DNA of 64,000 nt from Armatimonas rosea (GTDB lineage Bacteria > Armatimonadota > Armatimonadia > Armatimonadales > Armatimonadaceae), in NCBI RefSeq assembly GCF_014202505.1, contig NZ_JACHGW010000003.1, positions 186,001 to 250,000 on the forward strand, given 5' to 3'. The stretch's first letter is position 1, and every line of letters starts with the position of its first letter. Under the pieces are notes generated by a model that worked only from the letters and a program-made list of their open reading frames with translations, had not been told where the DNA came from and did no database searches. Of the stretch, positions 49,885-59,906 are shown piece by piece. The translations under genes were made by a program, and so were the position numbers.

Positions 49885-52471
49885 TCTCTCTCTGCTTCCC
49901 TGCTTGGCCCTCGCGCTCTTGGGGGCGCAAGCTGCCCCAGAAACGAAGCCCACTGCCCGCATCCAGATTGATCTGAGTGCTCCCTCTAAGCCCGTCTCTC
50001 CCAACCTCTATGGGATCTTCTTGGAGGAGATCAACCATGCCTTCGACGGGGGACTCTACGGCGAACTGGTGCAAAACCGCAGCTTTGAAGAGGGGGTGCC
50101 GCCGCCGGGAATGACGATGATCCCTAAGCCCGATGGGACGTTTAAGATGGAGCTGGCGAGCTTGCCCGCGGGTGTCCCCAAGGCGAAGTGGGAGATGCCC
50201 TGGCCCTGGAACGGCAACTCGGTCTGGGATCCCAAGCGGGCGCTGATTGGGTGGTCACTCCACAATGCAGGGGGGAGCACAGGGACGATGCAGCTCACCG
50301 AGGCCAACCCGATGAACGCCGCCTCCAGCCGCTCTCTAGAGCTGACGGTTCAAAAGCCGGGAGTCGCGCTCCACAATAGCGGCTACTGGGGAATCGCGGT
50401 CAAGGCCAGCAGCGCCTACGCCCTGCGCTACTTTGTGCGCCCCGGAACCTTCCGTGGCACGATCCGCACGGAGCTGGTTGCCGAGAGTGGCCAAGTGCTC
50501 TCGTCGGCGGTGAGCGCGGCTGTCACGCCGGGCACGGTGTGGCGCGAGGTGATGGGCAGCCTCAAGGCAAGTGCCACCGACCCGAAGGCGCAGCTTCGCC
50601 TGCGCTTCGAGGGCACGGGGACGCTCCAGCTTGACTGGGTCTCGCTCTTTCCCCCGACCTGGAAGAGCCAGCCCAATGGCCTGCGCCCCGACCTCGCGCA
50701 GTACTTAGCGGGGCTTCAGCCGAGCTTTATTCGCTTCCCTGGGGGCTGCTATGTCGAAGGCCTCTCCTGGGAGATGGCCCCGGACTGGCGCAAGACCCTC
50801 GGTCAGCCCACGGAGCGCCCGGGTATGTGGGGCTACTGGCAGTACCGCTCCAGCGATGGCTTCGGCTTCCATGAGTATCTTCAGCTCTGTGAGACCCTCA
50901 AGGCCGATGCGCTCTATGTGGCTTTTGCGGGGATGACGGTTCACCCGGAGAACAACTGGCCGCTGGAGAAGATCGACCCCGTGGTGCAGCAGACCCTCGA
51001 TGCCATCGAGTACGCGATCGGGCCGACCACGAGCAAGTGGGGCGCCCTCCGGGCCAAGCGCGGCCACCCTAAGCCCTTTCCTCTGAAGTATGTGGAGATC
51101 GGCAATGAGCACCCACCCGCTCTCTACGGCGACTACTACGCGGTCTTTCGCAAGGCGATCAAGGCGAAGTACCCGCAGATCCAAGTCGTGATGTCCATGT
51201 TCTGGAGCGGCCTCAACCAGCCTGCCATAAACCGCGTCGGCGATGCCAATATTGATATTGTGGACGAGCACGCCTACCGCGGCTCCGGGTGGGCACGCAG
51301 CAGTTTTGACTACTTCGACCGCTACCCGCGCAAGGGCTGGGGCATCTACATGGGCGAGTACGCCCACAACCAGCGCGCCGACTTCAGCGCCGCCCTCGAT
51401 GACTCTCTCTTCCTGATGATGATGGAGCGCAACGGGGACCTGGTCAAGATGGCGAGCTACGCGCCGCTGCTAGCCAATGTCAACAAGCGCGACTGGGGCG
51501 TTAATTTAATCGAGTTTGACAGCTCCCGCAGCTTTGCCCATGCCTCCTACTATGTCCAGAAGCTCTTTCGGGAGAACCACCCGGATCGTAGCGTCAAGAC
51601 CGTTGTCACGACCCGTCCCCCCCCCGATCCCAAGGCACCCCTGATGGCCGGCAAGGTCGGGCTGGGCTCCTGGGACACGTCGGTTGAGTTCAAAGAGCTG
51701 CGGGTCTACGACGGCGCGGGGGCTCTGGTCCACAGCGATAACTTTGTCGATCTCTCCGCTTTCGAGGCTCCTCAGAGCGGCGCTTGGTCGGTGAAAAACG
51801 GGGTTCTGCAGCAGACCGACCAGCGCACCTCTCCGGCGATGCTCCTGCTCAAGCGCCCCCTCACCACGGGCAAGCTCACGGTCAAGGCGCGGCGTGTCGA
51901 TGGCCGCGAGGGCTTTCTGCTCTTCTTCAACGCAGAAAACCGGGAGCGCTTTCTGTTTGGAAACTATGGTGCAAATGGCAATGAGTTTAGCGCGATCCAG
52001 GAGCGTGGCGTGCCGGACGACTGCGCCTTTCGTGGGGGACGGAGCACACCAGGCGGCATGGAAAAGGGGCGCTGGTACGAGCTGAGCCTGGTCTTTACCG
52101 AGAACCGCGCCGAGCTGTTTCTCGATGGCAAGAAGGTCTCCGATGCCCGTATGGAGAGGCTCCCGAGCTTCTTTGCAACCGCGGGCCTACGCCAGAAAGA
52201 GAGCACGGTGATCGTCAAGGCAACCAACTATAGTGCGCAGCCACAAGAGACGGAGCTTGTCATCGAGGGCGCGATGGTTGGGGAGGGGAGCGGTCGGCAC
52301 GCTATCTACCAGGCCAGCGCCCTCAGTGACGACAACTCGCTAGAGCACCCCACCAAGCTTGTGCCACGTGAGACAGTGTTTCCCGTAGCAGGCAATCGCA
52401 TCAAGCTCACCCTACCTGCTTACTCGGTGAGTGTGGTTCGTGTACCGGTTCGAGGACTGCCCTCCCCTTGA
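49877..52471 (+). CDS. GH51 alpha-L-arabinofuranosidase
   Basis: An 864-residue secreted enzyme starting at ATG 49877 inside the end of the upstream gene. The signal is LPCLALALLGAQA. It begins with the family's YGIFLEEINHAFDGGLYGEL. Later motifs are IRFPGGCYVEG, EIGNEHPP with the acid/base Glu, and VDEHAY with the nucleophile Glu region, all typical of GH51. The C-terminal ~260 residues hold a concanavalin-like inserted domain (LTTGKLTVKARRV). It removes arabinose side chains from arabinoxylan or arabinan. Coupling with the GH63-like gene suggests they act on one polysaccharide. Confidence 0.9.
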   Translation: MTNLSLLPCLALALLGAQAAPETKPTARIQIDLSAPSKPVSPNLYGIFLEEINHAFDGGLYGELVQNRSFEEGVPPPGMTMIPKPDGTFKMELASLPAGVPKAKWEMPWPWNGNSVWDPKRALIGWSLHNAGGSTGTMQLTEANPMNAASSRSLELTVQKPGVALHNSGYWGIAVKASSAYALRYFVRPGTFRGTIRTELVAESGQVLSSAVSAAVTPGTVWREVMGSLKASATDPKAQLRLRFEGTGTLQLDWVSLFPPTWKSQPNGLRPDLAQYLAGLQPSFIRFPGGCYVEGLSWEMAPDWRKTLGQPTERPGMWGYWQYRSSDGFGFHEYLQLCETLKADALYVAFAGMTVHPENNWPLEKIDPVVQQTLDAIEYAIGPTTSKWGALRAKRGHPKPFPLKYVEIGNEHPPALYGDYYAVFRKAIKAKYPQIQVVMSMFWSGLNQPAINRVGDANIDIVDEHAYRGSGWARSSFDYFDRYPRKGWGIYMGEYAHNQRADFSAALDDSLFLMMMERNGDLVKMASYAPLLANVNKRDWGVNLIEFDSSRSFAHASYYVQKLFRENHPDRSVKTVVTTRPPPDPKAPLMAGKVGLGSWDTSVEFKELRVYDGAGALVHSDNFVDLSAFEAPQSGAWSVKNGVLQQTDQRTSPAMLLLKRPLTTGKLTVKARRVDGREGFLLFFNAENRERFLFGNYGANGNEFSAIQERGVPDDCAFRGGRSTPGGMEKGRWYELSLVFTENRAELFLDGKKVSDARMERLPSFFATAGLRQKESTVIVKATNYSAQPQETELVIEGAMVGEGSGRHAIYQASALSDDNSLEHPTKLVPRETVFPVAGNRIKLTLPAYSVSVVRVPVRGLPSP

Positions 52472-52491
52472 GAAAGTCGGCTTGACGACCT

Positions 52492-54942
52492 CTAGCGTGG
52501 GAGGAGGGGCCGCATCAGGGTGAGGGCGTCTGCAATCCGCCCCTCGTGATAGGCCGCAAGGGCATCGGTAAAGGTCTGTGTACGAGGGACTGCATCTCTC
52601 TGGGCACCCTCTTGGAGGCGCTGGTAGGCATAGGCAAGAGCACTCTGGGCGCTACGCTGTTGAGAGAGCAGCTGTTGTTGAACGCCACGATCCGGTCGTC
52701 TGAGAACGACACGCTGGTGCTGACCAGCGTGGAGCGTGAGAGTCTGGCTCTCCGGCCAAGCGCATCCCTTGGGGATATGTTTATGGCGCAGGCGGATGGT
52801 GCGGCGGCGGGGGGCGGGGTTGTAGACGATAAACTGCCGCTCGACTCCCGTGAGGGCTTCTTCGTAGCCATCGAAGCTAGCAAGGTTCAGCACCAGCACC
52901 GTGGGGTCGTCGGCCTCGGCAAGAGCATCGTAGAGCCAGTGGTTCCAGAGGGAGAGGCTCGCCATGTACGCCGCCGTCGGGCCTTGGTGTCCGCCCGTTC
53001 CCTCCAGGCTGTAGAACGGCTCGATCGGAAAGTGTAGCTCGCGGGCAGAGCGTGGCCGTGGATCGTGTGCCCGTACGCGCTCCGACCAGCACGCGGGGAA
53101 GAAGTCGAAGGCATTGACCCGGTTGAGGTTCGAGAGGCGCAGGAGCAGCTCGGTAAGCGGGTGCTGTGGGGCTTGGCGCAGTGCTCCCGCAATCGCGAGA
53201 TGGGCCTCCACGGTCTCCCACGGTGTCGCGACATGGGCCGCGCCATGCGGGTAGAACAGCCCGGTGCTTTTGAGCTCACGGCTGATGGGAGTTGTTTCAT
53301 CCTCGTACCAGAACGTCAGGCGCAGGAGCGTGTGCAGGAAGTCGTGGGCGTAGCGACGGTGCCTCGGGTTGCGTGTCTGCTCGTAGAGCTGGTAGGCGGC
53401 GAGGGTGCCATAGGCATTGCCAAAGAGCTCCGTGAGCGGGAAGGTGGACGGGTCTGAGTAGGTCCGGTCGTAGAGGGCGTTCTTGACACGGAAGCTCAGG
53501 CGCTCAAAGAGGGTCTCGAGGGCACGCTGGGCCTCGGCAAGATAGGCCTTGTCACCGGTGATCGTATGGCCATGAAGCTGGAGTAGGGCGTAGGTGCCAC
53601 CCTGCCAGGGCTCACGGACCACGCCCAGCACGGGGACATCGTTTTGAGGGAGTGCGGTTTTTGTGTCGGGATCGAACCACTGGGGAAAGGCGTAATCAGA
53701 CTTCTGGGCGAGCGCTTGCAGGCCCCGTAGCCCCATGAGGAAGCGTCCCATGACTGCCGGATTGAAGTGCTCCGTGGGGACAGCGGCGGCGGCGCGGTAG
53801 GTCTCGACAGAGAAGAAGAAGTTCTGCCAGGACATCTCCTTATCGCCGACATGCAGGGGCTGAAGGGTGCCGTGGCGCAGGAGCTGGGCCTTGGGATCGT
53901 AGAAGCGCGGGAGAGCGTTGACTTTCTGGAGTCCCTGCTTTAGCTGACCCGCATTCCCGTGGAGGCGTGCGAGGAGGAGCCAGGGCGTGAGGTGGTTATT
54001 GACCGTAGAGAAGTCCCACGGGAGCTCTCCGGTACTGCCTGCTGGCTGCACCTGTGCCGGGTGAACCAGCAGCGCCGTTTGTGCGGGAACCAGAGCGAGC
54101 GGCGCGTCCTGCCAAGCCGCGGTGAGAGTCGCCAGGGTCTGTGGGGTGACAAGATCCGCGAGTGTCTGCTGGGCGAGTGTCTCCCAGCGGTGGCTTGGCG
54201 GGGCGCTTGTCTGGGGATGGAGCGGCGCAAAGGTGCGCACGAGGGTGGCGAGTGCGTCAAGCCCGGTCGGTGGTTTGGAGCGCTGCGCTTGGTAGAGGGC
54301 AAACGACACCACCAGCTCGCCCGCAGGAATCGTCCTCCCCGTGAGCTTGTGGGTGTGCAGCCCCAGCCCCACGCGCCCCGACTCGCTCTTGGTCTGGACA
54401 CGCACATCGTAAAACCGCGCGACGCCATCGGGCTGCATCCAGCGCATCGGGGTCATGTCGAAGAAGACCGCCGCCTCGATACCCTCGTCCCAGAGGTAGG
54501 CGGCGGGGAAGCCGAAGTTATGGGGAATCCCTGCGCTGCCGTAGATGCTCTCAGGCCCCTGATCGAGGGAGAAGGCCGCCGGTGTCGCTTGCCGCCAGAG
54601 AGCGATAGTGGGCTGGGGCGTGGTGAGGGTCAAGGGGGTGGCAAGCGGGTAGCGGAGAGTGAAGTGCAGGAGCGGTGCGCTGGGATCGGCCTCCACCGTG
54701 AGAAGCCCATCGTTGAAGACAAGCCGACTCTCGCCTTCTATGGTGTAGCGTGTCAGGCGGAGGTCGAGCTGGGGGCCAAGGAGAAGAGGGCGCTCCCCCG
54801 TGAAGAACGGCTGCCAGTGTCCTCTCACCTTCACCTCGGTCGTCAGGTGATAGGTATCGTCACGTAGCGCGAAGAGGATCCTCTGGGTTTCCCGGACGAG
54901 GATCACGCGTGTCGGCTCGATAGTTAGTCGCGAATCGGGCAT
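52492..54942 (-). CDS. Large six-hairpin glycosidase-like protein, family not recognised
   Basis: An 816-residue protein without a signal peptide. The N-terminal 240 residues are beta-rich (LLGPQLDLRLTRYTIEG, VVSFALYQAQ). The middle (about 280-690) is helical with periodic aromatic residues and acidic motifs (WFDPDTK, REPWQGGTYALLQLHGH, YEDETTPIS, PWETVEAHLAIAGAL), which suggests an (alpha/alpha)6 barrel. The C-terminal part is helical and Gln/Ala/Arg-rich. The layout resembles large glycoside hydrolases or polysaccharide lyases. I do not recognise the family. It is convergent with the GH51 gene. A hydrolase role is an inference from fold pattern and context. Confidence 0.45.
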   Translation of the reverse strand: MPDSRLTIEPTRVILVRETQRILFALRDDTYHLTTEVKVRGHWQPFFTGERPLLLGPQLDLRLTRYTIEGESRLVFNDGLLTVEADPSAPLLHFTLRYPLATPLTLTTPQPTIALWRQATPAAFSLDQGPESIYGSAGIPHNFGFPAAYLWDEGIEAAVFFDMTPMRWMQPDGVARFYDVRVQTKSESGRVGLGLHTHKLTGRTIPAGELVVSFALYQAQRSKPPTGLDALATLVRTFAPLHPQTSAPPSHRWETLAQQTLADLVTPQTLATLTAAWQDAPLALVPAQTALLVHPAQVQPAGSTGELPWDFSTVNNHLTPWLLLARLHGNAGQLKQGLQKVNALPRFYDPKAQLLRHGTLQPLHVGDKEMSWQNFFFSVETYRAAAAVPTEHFNPAVMGRFLMGLRGLQALAQKSDYAFPQWFDPDTKTALPQNDVPVLGVVREPWQGGTYALLQLHGHTITGDKAYLAEAQRALETLFERLSFRVKNALYDRTYSDPSTFPLTELFGNAYGTLAAYQLYEQTRNPRHRRYAHDFLHTLLRLTFWYEDETTPISRELKSTGLFYPHGAAHVATPWETVEAHLAIAGALRQAPQHPLTELLLRLSNLNRVNAFDFFPACWSERVRAHDPRPRSARELHFPIEPFYSLEGTGGHQGPTAAYMASLSLWNHWLYDALAEADDPTVLVLNLASFDGYEEALTGVERQFIVYNPAPRRRTIRLRHKHIPKGCAWPESQTLTLHAGQHQRVVLRRPDRGVQQQLLSQQRSAQSALAYAYQRLQEGAQRDAVPRTQTFTDALAAYHEGRIADALTLMRPLLPR

Positions 54943-55155
54943 GGTGGTCTTAGGTTCGGGGTAGGGTGGGGGAAAACCTTGAGGAGGAGATGCGTAAGGA
55001 TGTGTTATAACAAGGTAGCCCCTGAACCGCCGTGGTGGAAAAAACGCAGTGTGATCAGGGATGGGGAGGCGTATGCTGTCAGGAGCGTACGATGTTTCGT
55101 TTCGTGAGCGGATTCCGTCGTAGGATTAGAGTCATCACAGGGAAAGGAAAGTATC

Positions 55156-55644
55156 GTGGCGAATGAAAAGTGGAAGAGGGCTGAGGGGATTCGGGCAAAA
55201 GCCATCGCCTCAGTGGTCGCAGTCGAAAAAGTGGTGCTCCCCATGCAGGAGGCCATAAAACGTGTTCACAAAGAAGTCCTGGAGCCGCAGCTCATGGCGG
55301 GGAAATCTGCACTCATAGAGCGCTCCCCCTCAGACCGATACTGTGCTCGCTTCTTTAAGCAAGCCGAAGATTTCCGAGCCAACCTCTCTTCTGGCAATGA
55401 GATGCAAGCAACCCTTGTCTCACCAGACGGCACGGTTATCATTTTGCACCATATTGACTCGTCACGTGGTCAAGAGATCATCTGCACGGGAGCCAATGAG
55501 CAGGGCAAAAAGGTGCAGATTACGGTCTCCATCTCCGCGGCAGTCCTGAAGCTGGAAGAAGTCTCCGCCTCAGCCAACCTGGCAAAGCAGGAGCGTGTGG
55601 GATTTCTAGCCCAGGTTCGAGAGCACCAGCAACACCAAGCGTAG
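55156..55644 (+). CDS. Conserved hypothetical protein
   Basis: A 162-residue protein starting at GTG 55156 after GGAAAGGAAAG. The N-terminus is helical and basic (WKRAEGIRAKAIASVVAVE, AIKRVHKEVLEPQL). The middle has strands (ATLVSPDGTVIILHHI, GKKVQITVSIS) and the C-terminus is helical (ASANLAKQERVGFL). No signal peptide is seen. I do not recognise it. A solid intrinsic terminator follows, which supports a single-gene transcript. Confidence 0.6.
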   Translation: MANEKWKRAEGIRAKAIASVVAVEKVVLPMQEAIKRVHKEVLEPQLMAGKSALIERSPSDRYCARFFKQAEDFRANLSSGNEMQATLVSPDGTVIILHHIDSSRGQEIICTGANEQGKKVQITVSISAAVLKLEEVSASANLAKQERVGFLAQVREHQQHQA

Positions 55645-55676
55645 GGCCTCGTTCGACATATCGTGTTGCAATACAT

Positions 55677-55714
55677 GACCACTGCAAAAAACGTTTTGTA
55701 GTGGTCGTGTTTTA
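55677..55714 (+). terminator. Intrinsic terminator
   Basis: GACCACTGCAAAA and TTTTGTAGTGGTC form a 13-bp stem with one G-U pair (55677-55706), followed by a T-rich tract. Confidence 0.8.
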
Positions 55715-55933
55715 TGTGGGTTTTTCTCAGGAAAATAAATATCTGAAATCATTGGCGTTTAAAAAATTATGGTGATACAAAGATATGTGCTTGTAGGGAT
55801 CAATGATCTTCTGATCCCAAATCAAAATATGACAGTTCCACGTTCTGCCCCGCTCCGGTTCTTCCGCTCCTGGCTCATCGCTCCCTGTTATCCACGTTTT
55901 AGCACTAAATCTGAAGATTAACAGGTTTCAAAA

Positions 55934-56227
55934 ATGCGTATTTTTGTTGGCGGAATGCCTTACACCACGAATTCTGAGGGTCTGCGTGCCCTTTTTGCCG
56001 ATAAGGGCGAAGTTACCGAAGCGAACGTCGTTACCGACCGTATGTCCGGTGATTCCAAGGGCTTTGGCTTTGTCGAGATGCCCAACAACGCTGAGGCACA
56101 GGCTGCTATCAATAGCCTGAACGGCTACAGCATGGGCGGACGCAGTCTCTCTGTCAACGAGGCTCGTCCTCGTGAGGAATCGGGCTCCCGTGGCGGTGGA
56201 AACCGTGGCGGCGGGAATCGCTGGTAA
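55934..56227 (+). CDS. RRM-type RNA-binding protein with Gly-rich tail
   Basis: A 97-residue protein. The RRM domain has RNP2 (IFVGGMPYT) and RNP1 (KGFGFVEM), with strands and helices of the usual order, then a Gly/Arg/Asn-rich tail (GSRGGGNRGGGNRW). Such short RRM proteins (RbpA-like in cyanobacteria) bind single-stranded RNA and are often cold-induced. About 220 nt separate the gene from the previous terminator, so a long 5' leader that could be regulatory is possible. A terminator with T-run follows. Confidence 0.94.
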   Translation: MRIFVGGMPYTTNSEGLRALFADKGEVTEANVVTDRMSGDSKGFGFVEMPNNAEAQAAINSLNGYSMGGRSLSVNEARPREESGSRGGGNRGGGNRW

Positions 56228-56247
56228 CAGCGTCCTCCTCTCCCAAG

Positions 56248-56286
56248 AAGGCGTGTTGCTCGTCGAGCAGCACGCCTTCTTTTTTG
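56248..56286 (+). terminator. Intrinsic terminator of the RRM gene
   Basis: A 14-bp stem with one G-U pair (AAGGCGTGTTGCTC and GAGCAGCACGCCTT) is followed by TCTTTTTT. Confidence 0.88.
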
Positions 56287-56315
56287 AGTCGCAATCGCCT
56301 GGGTAACAACGAGCA

Positions 56316-56984
56316 ATGAAGCGCGACACCCGCCCCCTGCGCCGCAAGAGTCCGGTGCGCCTTAAAGATCCCTTCTCCGCGCTCTCCCATGCCGTCGGAG
56401 CTCTCTTAGGGATTGTTGGCCTGGTCCTCCTCTTGGTTTGGTCACACGGGAAACCCTGGCACACCACAGCGTTCTCCATCTATGGCGCAACCCTGATTCT
56501 GCTCTTTGTCAGCAGTGCGCTCTACCACAGCCTGAGTGTCTCTGAGAAAGTGGAGAATATCCTCTACGGTTTAGACCGCACGGGCATCTACTTACTGATT
56601 GCCGGGACGTACACCCCTCTGTGCCTCATCCCTCTACGTGGGGTCTGGGGCTGGACCCTGCTTGGGATCATCTGGGGGCTTGCCATTATCGGGATCATCG
56701 TGGACTGGGCTACCCAGTGCAAGGCACCCCACTGGCTCCAAGGTGTTCTCTTCGTCTTGATGGGCTGGGTCTTTCTGATCGCCATTGGCCCCATGCTCAA
56801 GACCATGACCCTCGCGCAGCTGGCCTGGCTCGGGGCAGGGGGGCTGATCTACAGCCTCGGTGCGGGCATCTGTGTCAAGTATCCCAAGCCGACCCCGGGG
56901 AGGGCCTTCGATTACCATGATTTCTGGCATCTCCTGGTGCTGATTGCCAGCGCCTGCCACTTTGTTCTAATGAGCCTGCTGTAG
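56316..56984 (+). CDS. Haemolysin III family membrane protein (PAQR-like)
   Basis: A 222-residue protein with seven transmembrane segments. The motif PFSALSHAVGALLGIVGL near the N-terminus, LYHSLSVSEK, and DYHDFWHLLVLIASACHF near the C-terminus carry the conserved His residues typical of the haemolysin III/YqfA/PAQR family. Members are membrane hydrolase-like or lipid-homeostasis proteins; haemolysis is not shown for most. It is followed at 22 nt by the PAS kinase gene, perhaps an operon. Confidence 0.88.
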   Translation: MKRDTRPLRRKSPVRLKDPFSALSHAVGALLGIVGLVLLLVWSHGKPWHTTAFSIYGATLILLFVSSALYHSLSVSEKVENILYGLDRTGIYLLIAGTYTPLCLIPLRGVWGWTLLGIIWGLAIIGIIVDWATQCKAPHWLQGVLFVLMGWVFLIAIGPMLKTMTLAQLAWLGAGGLIYSLGAGICVKYPKPTPGRAFDYHDFWHLLVLIASACHFVLMSLL

Positions 56985-57005
56985 GGCCGTGTCGAGGAAG
57001 TTCCC

Positions 57006-58058
57006 ATGCCAAGATCAAACGCCGTCCATAAAAATCCCCTCTCCCCGAGCGAGGCGGCCTACTCGCCTCAGGCACAAGAGCTCTTTCAGCTTCTGATTGA
57101 GAATGTCGTTGACTACGCCATCTTTACTCTGGACATCGAGAGCAATATCACCTCCTGGAATATTGGAGCGGAGCGTATCTTAGGCTACACGGAAGCGGAG
57201 GCACTCGGGCAGCCCGTCTCGATCATCTTCACCCCAGAAGATCGAGAGAAGGGAGCAGATAAAGCCGAGCTCTGGCAGGCGGTGCAAACGGGGCGTGCCG
57301 AGGATGAGCGGGAGCACATAAAAAAAGATGGCTCGCGCTTCTGGGCCTTTGGGATCATGACGGGGCTGAAAGATGAGAGTGGCAAGTTCCGCGGCTGGGT
57401 GAAGATCCTGCGAGACTTTACCGAGCGGAAACGCTACGAGGGGCGGCTGGAGCGTGCGGTCGCCGAGACCAACCACCGGGTTAAGAACAGCCTGCAGGTC
57501 GCGTGTGCCCTCATTGAGATGCATACCCTGGGACACGAGCACGAGGGGGCGGTTCCTCTCACCAGTGTCAAGGGGGTTACCAACCACTTGAAGGCTATGG
57601 TCTCCATTCAGGAGCTGCTGACACAGGAGGTGAAGATCGATGCGGGCGCGACACACCTTTCCGCGAAAGTGATGCTCGAAAAACTCCTTTCCCTTGTACA
57701 GCGCTCTGTCGGTGAGAAACAGATAACGTACCAAACCGACGAATTTCGCCTTCCGGTGAAGCTCCTCAACTCGCTCGCCATTCTCGTCAATGAGCTTATC
57801 GCCAACGCTGTGAAGCATGGCCAAGGGACAATTCATCTGAGCCTGATGGTCGAGAGTGAAGGGCGAGAGGCACGTCTTGAAGTCAACGATAACGGCCCAG
57901 GGTTCCCGGAAGGCTTCAATCCCCATCACGCAGCAAACACCGGACTAGAGCTTATAGAAGGTGTTATCCAGTACGATCTCATGGGGCAAGTGAGCTATGG
58001 GAGTAGCCCAAGCGGCGGTGGGCAGGTTGTCGTCACCTTTCCAATTCCAAGCGAGTAG
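57006..58058 (+). CDS. PAS-domain histidine kinase (HisKA_2 / HWE-like)
   Basis: A 350-residue cytoplasmic kinase. The PAS domain is at about residues 25-140 (ENVVDYAIFTLDIESNITSW, GAERILGYTEAEALGQ) with a PAC end (FRGWVKILRDFTERKRYE). The HisKA_2 domain has AETNHRVKNSLQ with phospho-acceptor His157. The HATPase has NELIANAVKHG, EVNDNGPGFPEG and TGLELIEGVI. No response regulator gene is near, so it is an orphan. Such kinases sense redox, light or ligands through PAS; which is unknown. GAGGAAG before the ATG is a good Shine-Dalgarno. Confidence 0.92.
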   Translation: MPRSNAVHKNPLSPSEAAYSPQAQELFQLLIENVVDYAIFTLDIESNITSWNIGAERILGYTEAEALGQPVSIIFTPEDREKGADKAELWQAVQTGRAEDEREHIKKDGSRFWAFGIMTGLKDESGKFRGWVKILRDFTERKRYEGRLERAVAETNHRVKNSLQVACALIEMHTLGHEHEGAVPLTSVKGVTNHLKAMVSIQELLTQEVKIDAGATHLSAKVMLEKLLSLVQRSVGEKQITYQTDEFRLPVKLLNSLAILVNELIANAVKHGQGTIHLSLMVESEGREARLEVNDNGPGFPEGFNPHHAANTGLELIEGVIQYDLMGQVSYGSSPSGGGQVVVTFPIPSE

Positions 58059-58129
58059 AATAAACTGGACAAAAGCGCGATGGCGTCCCACGGGGCGAAG
58101 TTTACTGCGAGCAGGGCGCATACTGCGGA

Positions 58130-58546
58130 TCAGATACCCAAGTGAAGCAGATAGCATCCAGGCTCCCCCCCTTGGCGGGCCAGCTCTGCGAGGGTTTCAA
58201 AACGGCTGCGAAAAAGGGAACGTGGAACCTCTAGCGACGTGATTGGTTCCGTCTCCGTGTCGAAGGTCTCACACCAGCGTGAGGCGATTTCGGCGAGCAG
58301 GAGGGCACTACTCCCTCGCACAACCGTTGGCCCTAACCAGTTCAGGCCCTGATATTGCTTTGGAGGATTCCACGAAGGATTGTCCGTTTGGAATTCTGGG
58401 AGCGTTTTGGCAAACGCAAGAAGCAAGTCATCCTCAATCCGAAGCGGGGCATCCTTACGCCCCAGTAATGACCAATAATCCTGTGGGATTCTCTGCGCCT
58501 CGTCAAAGACCCAAAAGTCATGATACGGCCCCATCAGTGGTTTCAT
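58130..58546 (-). CDS. Conserved hypothetical protein
   Basis: A 138-residue cytoplasmic protein beginning MKPLMGPYHDFWVFDEAQRI. It contains LRIEDDLLLAFAKTLPEF, QYQGLNWLGPTVVRGSSALL and LFRSRFETLAELARQG. The pattern of Trp and acidic residues suggests a small alpha/beta regulatory or immunity-type protein, but no family was recognised with certainty. It is convergent with the PAS kinase gene and lies downstream of gapA on the same strand, beyond gapA's terminator. Confidence 0.6.
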   Translation of the reverse strand: MKPLMGPYHDFWVFDEAQRIPQDYWSLLGRKDAPLRIEDDLLLAFAKTLPEFQTDNPSWNPPKQYQGLNWLGPTVVRGSSALLLAEIASRWCETFDTETEPITSLEVPRSLFRSRFETLAELARQGGEPGCYLLHLGI

Positions 58547-58570
58547 GCGTTAACTCTACCAGGAGCAAAC

Positions 58571-58606
58571 AAAAAAGGCCCCGCGGGGGCGGAGCCTTTT
58601 TGATTT
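58571..58606 (-). terminator. Terminator of gapA
   Basis: On the minus strand AAAAAGGCTCC and GGGGCCTTTTTT form a stem closing a GC-rich loop, with the T-run as its 3' arm. It lies between the gapA stop and the downstream gene. Confidence 0.75.
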
Positions 58607-58621
58607 TTCGAGGCGAGGTGC

Positions 58622-59641
<1,020 letters not shown>

Positions 59642-59764
59642 TTTTTTCCTCACAAATCGAAAACGATTAGATGTGCGAATACGTCTCGGGCATCATTGGC
59701 GCGACGTTTCCGCCAATAAGAGAGGATACCCGTTTTAGACTTCTGGTGCAAATCAGACTGTCTT

Positions 59765-59900
59765 AACCTCTCCCACCCCCAGCCCCTCCCTCCCCCGGGC
59801 AGTCGTTCCTCCTTGGGGAAGAGAGGGGAGCCAATCTCCTTTGGTTTCCCCTTTCCCAGTGAGGTACGAACGCCCAGGAGAGGGGGCAGGGGGAGAGGTT
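59765..59900. repeat. C-rich palindromic intergenic element
   Basis: The left end AACCTCTCCC...CCCC and the right end GGGGGAGAGGTT form imperfect terminal inverted repeats, with extended similarity inwards (AGGAGAGGGGGCAGG against its reverse complement in the left arm). The element is about 136 bp long and sits 6 nt from the stop codon of the GH35 gene, between it and gapA. It looks like a REP/MITE-type element. Confidence 0.6.
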
Positions 59901-59906
59901 GAGAGG

